64,000 bases of DNA from Paraburkholderia silviterrae (GTDB lineage Bacteria; Pseudomonadota; Gammaproteobacteria; Burkholderiales; Burkholderiaceae), in assembly GCF_004353915.1 (NCBI RefSeq), contig NZ_SMRP01000010.1:168417-232416 (forward strand), read 5' to 3'. Shown here piece after piece: positions 41,547 through 48,589 of this stretch. Position 1 is the first letter of the stretch, and each line of letters begins with the position of its first letter. A program made the position numbers and the translations under genes. The notes beneath the pieces are model-generated. The model was not told the DNA's origin and did not search any database. It saw only the letters and a program-made list of their open reading frames with translations.

Positions 41547-42533
41547 ATGACATCCACTTTTCAGAAAGACCACTTCGCCGCCGCTTCCTCGCGAGCAGGC
41601 AATGACTCGCCGCAGCCGTTGGAGCCTGCTTCGCCGACCTACGCCGGGCCACTGTCATTCATGCGGCGCCCCTATGGCCGCGATCTCACCGGCGTCGACG
41701 TCGCCGTTTCGGGTGTGCCGCTCGATCTTGCAACCACCTACCGTCCCGGCGCCCGCCTCGGTCCCGCCGCCGTGCGTGCCGCCTCGGTACAGCTCGCAGA
41801 TCTGGGTGTCTACCCGTGGGGGCTCGCGCCGCTCGACGCACTGAACGTGATCGACTACGGCGATTGCTGGTTCGATGCGCACCGGCCGTGGACGATCCGC
41901 GATGCCATCGCGGCCCACGCCCGCACCATCCTCGCCTCAGGCGCAAAGATGCTGACGCTGGGCGGCGACCACTACATCACGTACCCGCTGCTGATCGCAC
42001 ACGTCGAACGTTACGGCCGCCCCCTCGGCCTGATTCATTTCGATGCGCATTGCGACACGTGGCCCGACGAGCACGCGGATTCGCTCAATCACGGGACGAT
42101 GTTCTACAAGGCGATCCGCGAAGGCCTGATCGATCCGGCGCGATCGGTGCAGGTCGGCATCCGGACCTGGAACAGCGACTTCATGGGGGTGCGCGTACTC
42201 GACGCGCCCTGGGTACATCGTCACGGCACCGCGGCTACGGTCGAGCAGATTCTCGCGGTGGCAGGCGATGGTCCCACCTATCTGACTTTCGATATCGACT
42301 GCCTCGACCCAGCCTTCGCCCCGGGCACCGGCACGCCGGTCGCGGGCGGACTGTCGTCGGCGCAAGCGCTCGAGATCGTGCGCGCGCTGGACGGTATCCA
42401 GCTTGTCGGCGCCGACGTCGTGGAAGTCGCGCCTTCGTACGATCACAGCGACATCACGGCGCTCGCGGCCGCCCATCTCGCGGCCGACATTCTGTTCCTC
42501 ATGCGGCATCAACGGCCGATCAGCTCATCCTGA
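41547..42533 (+). CDS. speB: Agmatinase/guanidinobutyrase (ureohydrolase family)
   Basis: A 328-residue Mn enzyme that hydrolyses a guanidino compound to urea and an amine. Metal-binding blocks are 'GGDHYITYP', 'HFDAHCDTW' and 'FDIDCLDPAFAPGTGTPVAGGLS' (in pieces), all with their Asp and His ligands. 'YRPGARLGPAAVR' is the usual family N-terminal block. The family cannot be split into agmatinase, guanidinobutyrase or guanidinopropionase by eye. A putrescine-type periplasmic binding protein follows after 45 bases, consistent with use of agmatine or another polyamine as nitrogen source. Confidence 0.87.
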   Translation: MTSTFQKDHFAAASSRAGNDSPQPLEPASPTYAGPLSFMRRPYGRDLTGVDVAVSGVPLDLATTYRPGARLGPAAVRAASVQLADLGVYPWGLAPLDALNVIDYGDCWFDAHRPWTIRDAIAAHARTILASGAKMLTLGGDHYITYPLLIAHVERYGRPLGLIHFDAHCDTWPDEHADSLNHGTMFYKAIREGLIDPARSVQVGIRTWNSDFMGVRVLDAPWVHRHGTAATVEQILAVAGDGPTYLTFDIDCLDPAFAPGTGTPVAGGLSSAQALEIVRALDGIQLVGADVVEVAPSYDHSDITALAAAHLAADILFLMRHQRPISSS

Positions 42534-42578
42534 ACACACCGATGCCCTATAACGACCAACGACCCTATCGGAGACATC

Positions 42579-43679
42579 ATGCCAGCACCGTATTTACGGA
42601 CTGCACTTGCCTTGCTTGCCGGCTGCGCATTCGCGACAGCAGCGCTCGCCAGCGATAACGCGCTCAACGTCTATAACTGGGACGACTTTATCGATAAGGA
42701 TACCGTACCAAACTTCGAGAAGGAGACCGGCATCCATGTCCGCTACGACGTGTTCGATAGCGACGACACCTTGCAGGCGAAGTTGCTTACCGGCTCGTCG
42801 GGCTATGACATTGTCGTGCCTTCGTCGAGCTACCTCGGCGCGCAGGCGGCCGCGGGGATTTACATGAAGCTGGACAAGTCCCAGTTGCCGAACCTTGCCA
42901 ACCTCGATCCGCAACTGCTGAAACTGACCGAGGCAGCCGACCCGGGGCACCGATACGGCGTGCCGTGGGCATGGGGCACGACCGGTCTCGCATACAACGT
43001 CGACCAGGTTCGCAAGGTGCTCGGCCCCTCAGTGGCGCTCGACAACTGGGACATCCTGTTCAAGCCGGAGTACCTGACCAGGCTGAAGAGCTGCGGTGTC
43101 TCGCTGCTCGACTCGCCAACCGACATGTTTTCGATCGCCCTGCACTATCTCGGCAAGGATCCCAACAGTCACAATCCGGCCGACTACCAGGCCGCCTATG
43201 AATTGCTCAAGAGCATCCGCCCTTATGTGACGCAATTCGCCCTTTATTCATGGATCAACGACCTCGCCGGCGGCGACATCTGTTTCGGGGTGAGCTGGTC
43301 GGGCGACGTGAAGATGGCGGCCAGCCGCGTGCACGAGGCGCACAAGGACTTCCAGCTGGCGTACTTCATACCGAAGGGCGGTGCACCGGTATCGTTCCAG
43401 ATGATGGCGATCCCGAAAGACGCGCCGCATCCGGAGGCCGCACTCAAGTGGATCAACTACATTGAGCGGCCGGAAGTCCATGCGGCGATTACCAACGCCG
43501 TCTTCTATCCCAACGCCGACAGCGCCGCTTCGAAGTACGTCAAGCCCGAGTTGCTCGACGACCCGATGGTTTATCCGAAGCCCGAGGTGCTCGCAACGCT
43601 GTTCATGCAACAACCGCTGCCCGCGGCGATCAAGCGTCTGGAAACGCGTCTTTGGTCGCAGTTGAAGGACGGGCGCTAA
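42579..43679 (+). CDS. Periplasmic putrescine/polyamine-binding protein (PotF-like)
   Basis: A 366-residue exported binding protein. The signal peptide ends around 'ATAALAS', and the mature start 'NALNVYNWDDFIDKDTVPNFEKETG' is typical of PotF/PotD. Other blocks are 'GYDIVVPSSSYLGAQ', 'YGVPWAWGTTGLAYN' and 'WINYIERPEV'. It binds a polyamine or related amine for an ABC importer, but no ATPase or permease gene is beside it, so it is an orphan or works with a remote importer. It lies in a short operon with the ureohydrolase. A perfect hairpin follows at 43695-43715. Confidence 0.9.
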   Translation: MPAPYLRTALALLAGCAFATAALASDNALNVYNWDDFIDKDTVPNFEKETGIHVRYDVFDSDDTLQAKLLTGSSGYDIVVPSSSYLGAQAAAGIYMKLDKSQLPNLANLDPQLLKLTEAADPGHRYGVPWAWGTTGLAYNVDQVRKVLGPSVALDNWDILFKPEYLTRLKSCGVSLLDSPTDMFSIALHYLGKDPNSHNPADYQAAYELLKSIRPYVTQFALYSWINDLAGGDICFGVSWSGDVKMAASRVHEAHKDFQLAYFIPKGGAPVSFQMMAIPKDAPHPEAALKWINYIERPEVHAAITNAVFYPNADSAASKYVKPELLDDPMVYPKPEVLATLFMQQPLPAAIKRLETRLWSQLKDGR

Positions 43680-43694
43680 GTTCGCGTTCATCAC

Positions 43695-43715
43695 ACGGCG
43701 GCAGCACGCCGCCGT
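43695..43715 (+). terminator. Hairpin after the binding-protein gene
   Basis: A perfect 8-bp GC-rich stem (43695-43702 with 43708-43715) with a 5-base loop, 15 bases after the stop, between convergent genes. There is no T-run. Confidence 0.5.
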
Positions 43716-43793
43716 ATCTGCTCCCCACGCAAACGCCGACCTTGACCCATGACCCGCTCCATGACTTCCCGGACCTGGCCGCCTGCGTCGAGA

Positions 43794-44855
43794 TCAGAAT
43801 GTGTGTCTGATCCCGACGTTCACCCCAACAGTGGTTCCCTGCACTTCAAAAAATACATTGGGATAAGACACAGACAGGCCGGTATTCGCCGCGCCATGGT
43901 TGTTGACTACGCCGACCTGCGTGTAAAGCGTTGTCCGTCTGCTCAGGAAATAGGCTGCGCCCACAGATGCGAGGAGCGAGTGATTATCGGAATTGTTGCG
44001 ATCGCGCGTTAGCCAAATACCGCCGTTAAAGTCGAACTGTGATGCCATGATGTAGTCAAGGCCGCCACCATAGACATAGTTATTGGCAGCGCCCGCTACT
44101 TTGTAATTGATGAATACGGCCTTCGCTGTCAACGACCCGATCCGGTATGCGGCACCGAGCGTACGGCCGACGAATGCGACGGTGCTGGGAATCGGCGTGT
44201 TGACGGTCCCACCGCTGTTGCCGTCGTAAATGGCCCCATTGACCATCACGGTGCCATTGTCGTATTTGAAGCTCGCGGCGTACTGCCGGCCCGCCTGAAA
44301 ATTACCCGCTTCCCCGCCGAGCGCGAGCATGACGCTGCCTTCGAGTCCGGCGATCTTGGGGCTGGTATAGGAGATCGCATTGGAGTTGTGCACGCCCGTC
44401 AGGAAGACGTTGTTGCCGTAGATGCTTTGTACATCGCCGAAGTTCGCAAAGCCCCGTGTGTCGGAATCGTAGATCGTGTTCACGAACGGCGAGAACTGCA
44501 GCCCTGCCTTGACCTCCCCGTAGTGTCCCTCCAACGCGACCCACGCCTGACGGCCAAAGAAATTCCCGTTCGAATCGTTAATGCCACCGTTGCTGGTATT
44601 GAATCCGCTTTCGATCTTGAACTTGGCCTTTAGGCCCCCGCCCAGGTCCTCCACGCCAGAGAAGCCAAATAGCGATGGCGACAACCCCCCATCGGCCAGC
44701 GCGAACGTTCGGCCGGCGTTCTGGCCTTGCGCGTTGGGGGTCTTGCTTGTGAACAACAGCGATGCATCAATGACGCCGTACAGCGTAACGCTGCTTTGAG
44801 CGTGAATAACAGGCGCAATCCCCAGTAACGCAACCGCCAATATCGATCGTTTCAT
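43794..44855 (-). CDS. Gram-negative porin
   Basis: A 353-residue OmpC-like porin. Signal peptide 'MKRSILAVALLGIAPVIHAQ', mature 'SSVTLYGVIDASLLFTS', 'LGGGLKAKFKIESGF', 'FFGRQAWVALEGHYGEVKAGLQ', and C-terminal 'NVGIRHTF'. The ATG at 44855 is preceded by 'GGAGACCTCGAAGA'. It is convergent with the binding-protein gene and divergent from the GMC oxidoreductase gene. The solute is unknown; it may serve either neighbour. Confidence 0.92.
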   Translation of the reverse strand: MKRSILAVALLGIAPVIHAQSSVTLYGVIDASLLFTSKTPNAQGQNAGRTFALADGGLSPSLFGFSGVEDLGGGLKAKFKIESGFNTSNGGINDSNGNFFGRQAWVALEGHYGEVKAGLQFSPFVNTIYDSDTRGFANFGDVQSIYGNNVFLTGVHNSNAISYTSPKIAGLEGSVMLALGGEAGNFQAGRQYAASFKYDNGTVMVNGAIYDGNSGGTVNTPIPSTVAFVGRTLGAAYRIGSLTAKAVFINYKVAGAANNYVYGGGLDYIMASQFDFNGGIWLTRDRNNSDNHSLLASVGAAYFLSRRTTLYTQVGVVNNHGAANTGLSVSYPNVFFEVQGTTVGVNVGIRHTF

Positions 44856-45287
44856 TCTTCGAGGTCTCCACTTGTTTGATGCGATGCAATCGCACTGCGT
44901 TGGTTAGTGGAGCAAGATTAGCGATAAATTTTCCGAGTGTGCAGTTTACGTCGTCGGTACTTTCCCGAGTAGTACCAGGTAAATGCAATCGAATATCAAA
45001 CCGCTGAAGCGACACATGCGCTTGCGCTGCCAGAGAAGCGGGTTTGCCCTGCTCCGTGTGCGAGAGCCGCGGATCTATCTCCATAGTCGATGCATCCAAT
45101 CGGAATTTTGCTGCTGTTCAGATGGGATGCGACCGTGCATCATCGTCGCCGTACATCTCGCGTGAATGGTTGCTCGTAATCCATGCATTGACATGGATAA
45201 TAAAACCATTAGTTATCCGGATTTTTAGCGGCGTAGTTTGTGGCTGTGGAAAATTCTCACGTAAAAATAGATGGTGGAGACACGAGA
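44856..45287. other. Divergent intergenic region, porin/GMC
   Basis: About 430 bases that are less GC-rich than the surroundings. It contains a perfect inverted repeat GGTACT-N9-AGTACC at 44956-44976, which could be an operator for the porin. Closer to the GMC gene, 45180-45260 is AT-rich and probably holds its promoter. No credible gene is seen. Confidence 0.45.
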
Positions 45288-47006
45288 GTGATTCAAGCGC
45301 GTGCCGAAGCGGCACAACAACTTCTGGATCGCATGGCGCGCGGCACACTGAGTCGCCGAGGGTTCATGAAACTGGCCGCCGCGATGGGTATTGCCGCCGT
45401 GCTCGATCCCGCGCAGACGCAACAGGCGTTGGCCGCCGGCGAGACTCAACGCGCAAACCGGCAGGCCATCAAGGACAGCTACGACTACGTGATCGCAGGC
45501 GCGGGCGCGGCCGGCTGCATCGTGGCCGCACGCCTGGCGGATGCGGGGGCCGAAGTGCTGCTCGTCGAGTCCGGCGGTTCCGACAACCTGCCCCAGGTGA
45601 CGACGCCAGGCTTGTGGTTCACCAACATCGGCGGTCCGCTCGACTGGAAAGTCAAGGCGGCGCCGTCACCCTACGTCAACAACCGGGCCGTGCCGGTGGC
45701 CATGGGGCATGTTCTCGGTGGAGGCACGAGCATCAACGCCATGCTCTGGGTGCGAGGGGTGAAGCAGGACTACGACGGCTGGGCCGAGCAAGGCTGCGAT
45801 GGCTGGGGCTTTTCCGAGGTGCTTCCCATCTATAAGCAACTCGAGGACTGGGAAGGCGGGGCCAATCAGTGGCGCGGCGCGGGTGGCCCATTGCACGTCT
45901 GCACGACGCATTCGCCTCATCCTACCGCGACGGCCTTTATTGGGGCGGCACGTCAGATGGATGTTCCCATCCTCGACGACATGAATGGCCCGATGCGCGA
46001 AGGCGCAGGCTACGTGAACATGAGCATCAACCGCGACGGAAGTCGTGCAAGCGCCGCGCGCGCCTTTCTGCGCCCGGCGCTCGGACGCCCGAATCTGACG
46101 CTGCTGCTCAACACGGATGGCGTCCGCTTGCGTTTCATGGGTACCCGGTGCACGGGGATTACGCTCAATGATGCGGACGGCGTTCGCAACGTTCGCGCGA
46201 GGCGCGAGGTCATCGTGACTGCGGGCGGCATCGCGAGCGCGAAGCTGCTCCTGCTGTCCGGCATTGGCGACGCGGAAGACGCGCGCCGCCACGGCATTAC
46301 TCCCGTCGTCGACCTGAAAGGTGTCGGGCGCAATTTCCAGGACCACCCGCTGCTGTTCGGTGTCACGCTCGGCTACAAAGGCACGTTCCCGCCGCGCTCG
46401 ATGACGAGCAACGCGGTCGAGGCAGCGGCCTATGTGCGCAGCGATTCCTCGCTCCGCGACCCTGATGTCGCCATGGTCCTTCAACAGGTCTCGGTGGTCA
46501 CGCCGGAGATACGCGCTGCGTTTGGCGCCCCTCCGGAGAATGGCTTTGTCATTTCACCGGCCCTTGTGCGTCCGACGAGCCGCGGCCGCTTCCAGCTCAC
46601 GAGCGCCGACTGGCGGGAGCCGGGCCAGCTCGACGCCGGCTTTCTGTCGACGGACCACGACCTCGAAACGACCGTGCGCTGCATCGAATTGTGCAGGGAG
46701 CTCGGGCGGCAGCAGGCATTCGATCCCGTGCGCGCGGCCGAGGCTATTCCGGGCCGCCCGCTCGATAAGGCGGCGCTGCGGGATTTCGCCCGCAACGCGA
46801 CGATCAGCTTCGGCCATCCGGTCGGCACCTGCAAGATGGGCGTCGATGAAATGGCCGTGGTGGATCCGCAACTGCACGTCCATGGCGTTGAGGGGCTGCG
46901 GGTCTGCGATTCGTCCATCATGCCGAACATCGTGACCGGCCCAACCAGTGCCGCAAGTCACATGATTGGCGCCAAGGCCGCGGGCATGATCCTTGGCGTC
47001 GCGTGA
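45288..47006 (+). CDS. Tat-exported GMC-family FAD oxidoreductase
   Basis: A 572-residue flavoprotein. The GTG at 45288 follows 'GGTGGAGACACGAGA'; an in-frame GTG at 45240 would add 16 residues. A twin-arginine signal (Ser-Arg-Arg-Gly-Phe-Met-Lys, Arg23-Arg24) and hydrophobic stretch predict folded export to the periplasm. The FAD motif is 'YVIAGAGAAGCIVAARLADAG'; the catalytic His lies in 'SFGHPVGTCKMG'. The second active-site position, usually Asn in 'GNTNA', reads Pro in 'VTGPTSAAS', as I recall for pyridoxine 4-oxidase. It oxidises an alcohol of unknown identity. An SDR and a VOC gene follow. Confidence 0.88.
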   Translation: MIQARAEAAQQLLDRMARGTLSRRGFMKLAAAMGIAAVLDPAQTQQALAAGETQRANRQAIKDSYDYVIAGAGAAGCIVAARLADAGAEVLLVESGGSDNLPQVTTPGLWFTNIGGPLDWKVKAAPSPYVNNRAVPVAMGHVLGGGTSINAMLWVRGVKQDYDGWAEQGCDGWGFSEVLPIYKQLEDWEGGANQWRGAGGPLHVCTTHSPHPTATAFIGAARQMDVPILDDMNGPMREGAGYVNMSINRDGSRASAARAFLRPALGRPNLTLLLNTDGVRLRFMGTRCTGITLNDADGVRNVRARREVIVTAGGIASAKLLLLSGIGDAEDARRHGITPVVDLKGVGRNFQDHPLLFGVTLGYKGTFPPRSMTSNAVEAAAYVRSDSSLRDPDVAMVLQQVSVVTPEIRAAFGAPPENGFVISPALVRPTSRGRFQLTSADWREPGQLDAGFLSTDHDLETTVRCIELCRELGRQQAFDPVRAAEAIPGRPLDKAALRDFARNATISFGHPVGTCKMGVDEMAVVDPQLHVHGVEGLRVCDSSIMPNIVTGPTSAASHMIGAKAAGMILGVA

Positions 47007-47048
47007 TCGCGTCACCACTATCGTGATGCCATAACAGGAGAGTTTTTC

Positions 47049-47810
47049 ATGTCGATGCGGCTCGAGGGTAAGGTTTGCGTGATCACTGGCACCGGCGGGA
47101 GCGTCGGGCGCGAGATCGCCGTCACGTTCGCACGGGAAGGTGCGCTAATCGTCGGCTGCGGTCTACGCGCAGACGACAGCGAGGCGACCGTGGCGGCCGT
47201 TCAGGCCGCAGGTGGACAGATGGTGTCCTTGCATCCCTGCGACCTCACGAAACCATCGGACTGCCAGGCGCTTGTCGAACTCGCCGTTGAAAAATTCGGC
47301 CGCATCGACGTGCTCGTCAACAACGCGGCGATGGCCTACTTCAACTGGATCGAAGACATCTCCGACGAGGAATGGACCCGCAACCAGCGCGAAGAGGTCG
47401 ACCTCGTGTTCTATCTCACGCGAGCGGCATGGCCTTATCTGAAGGCAAGCCGCGGCGTGGTCGTGAACATGGCTTCGCTCACCGCGCTCATGAGCTTCAG
47501 GGATCTTGGCTCTCTGGCGCACACGACCGCCAAGGCCGGCATTATCGGCATGACCCGCCAGTTGGCGATGGAGGGGCGGCAGCACGGGATTCGCGCTAAC
47601 TCCATTTCACCGGGCGTGATTGAAACGAACCAGACGCGCGAGCAACTGAAAAACCCGGAATGGTCCGGCTACATGCTCAACAAGACGCTGCTGGGGCGCC
47701 TGGGCCAGCCGGAGGAAGTGGCGAAGGTCGCGCTGTTTTTCGCCTCCGACGACAGTTCGTACGTCACCGGCGTCGATCTTGTTGTCGACGGCGGCATGAA
47801 AGTCTGGTGA
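47049..47810 (+). CDS. Short-chain dehydrogenase/reductase (SDR)
   Basis: A 253-residue NAD(P)-dependent oxidoreductase of the classical SDR family. It has the cofactor loop 'TGTGGSVGREIA' (TGxxxGxG form), 'NNAAMAYFN', Ser in 'VVNMASLTALMSF', and the expected Tyr of the Tyr-x-x-x-Lys pair replaced: the region reads 'SLAHTTAKAGIIG', with His-Thr-Thr-Ala-Lys instead of Tyr-x-x-x-Lys. The terminal 'TGVDLVVDGGMKVW' is typical. Loss of the catalytic Tyr would be unusual and suggests altered chemistry. It follows the GMC gene by 42 bases, with 'AGGAG' before the ATG, so probably one operon. Confidence 0.88.
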   Translation: MSMRLEGKVCVITGTGGSVGREIAVTFAREGALIVGCGLRADDSEATVAAVQAAGGQMVSLHPCDLTKPSDCQALVELAVEKFGRIDVLVNNAAMAYFNWIEDISDEEWTRNQREEVDLVFYLTRAAWPYLKASRGVVVNMASLTALMSFRDLGSLAHTTAKAGIIGMTRQLAMEGRQHGIRANSISPGVIETNQTREQLKNPEWSGYMLNKTLLGRLGQPEEVAKVALFFASDDSSYVTGVDLVVDGGMKVW

Positions 47811-47827
47811 TCGCCGGGCGATCGCGT

Positions 47828-48280
47828 CTAGCTCTCCGCCATCCCTTTTTCCGCCAGTTCCTTTTTCGCGCCCTCGTTCTTGGTCAAATGCGTGAGGCCC
47901 ATGCCGCGCAGCACATTCGGCGCCTTGGTGAACTGCACATTGTCGTAGCCCACGATCTCGATGCGATTGCCCCACGGGTCGCGGAAATCCAGAAACGGAC
48001 CGCCGAGCGGCTCGACCCCCGCCGCCTTCAGCGCGGCGCGGGCCGCCTGCTTGTCGTCGACAACGAGGCCGACATGCCGGCCGTCATCGGCGGACTGTCT
48101 GCGTCCCGCCTGCAACGCGATGAACTGGTCGCCAAGATCGATGAAGGCCATCGTCCTGCTCTTGCCGCGTAATTCAAAGTCGAAGATGCGGCCATAGAAC
48201 GCCAGCGCTTCCTCAATATCGCCGACTTCCAGCGCGACGTGGTTGAAGCCGATGGCGCGCGGCTTTTTGGAGTCAACCAT
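47828..48280 (-). CDS. VOC (glyoxalase/dioxygenase) family protein
   Basis: A 150-residue protein of the vicinal-oxygen-chelate superfamily. It has 'GFNHVALEVGDIEEALAFYGRIFDFELRG' (in pieces) with the first metal-type His, 'FIALQAGRRQ', 'RHVGLVVDDKQAA' and 'DFRDPWGNRIEIVGYDNVQF' with the last Glu. A lysine-rich tail ('KNEGAKKELAEKGM') is extra. The ATG at 48280 follows 'AAAGGGAGGGTCAA'. It is convergent with the SDR gene (17 bases apart). The substrate is unknown. Confidence 0.85.
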   Translation of the reverse strand: MVDSKKPRAIGFNHVALEVGDIEEALAFYGRIFDFELRGKSRTMAFIDLGDQFIALQAGRRQSADDGRHVGLVVDDKQAARAALKAAGVEPLGGPFLDFRDPWGNRIEIVGYDNVQFTKAPNVLRGMGLTHLTKNEGAKKELAEKGMAES

Positions 48281-48589
48281 TTGACCCTCCCTTTGTAGAC
48301 CGGCGGCCCGGAAATGGCCACCTGCTCCTGGTGTGCGACACCTCAAGTATGGGGATTGAAGTCGCCCGACACCAGACGTTCAGACAGGATTTGATTAATC
48401 CATTTTTGGAGCAATAACGTGTTCCAACCTCGCTACTGGAAGCTTTTACCGGTCATAACTCTTATATAAGACATAAGACATTTGACGTTAGAGGCCATTG
48501 CCACTAAAATCGCGTTCAAAGCAGTGCCCGGCACAGCCTTGGCGCGCCGGGAAAGCCTTCCCCTAAACGCGATATCAGCAGGTCCCCCC
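48281..48589. promoter_or_regulatory. acnB upstream region with palindrome
   Basis: About 310 bases upstream of acnB. At 48460-48471 there is a perfect palindrome TCTTATATAAGA, flanked by a further imperfect copy (ATAAGAC at 48473-48479), in an AT-rich stretch. It is a likely operator for a GntR-type TCA or propionate regulator (inference from remembered motifs of this type in beta-proteobacteria). Confidence 0.5.
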
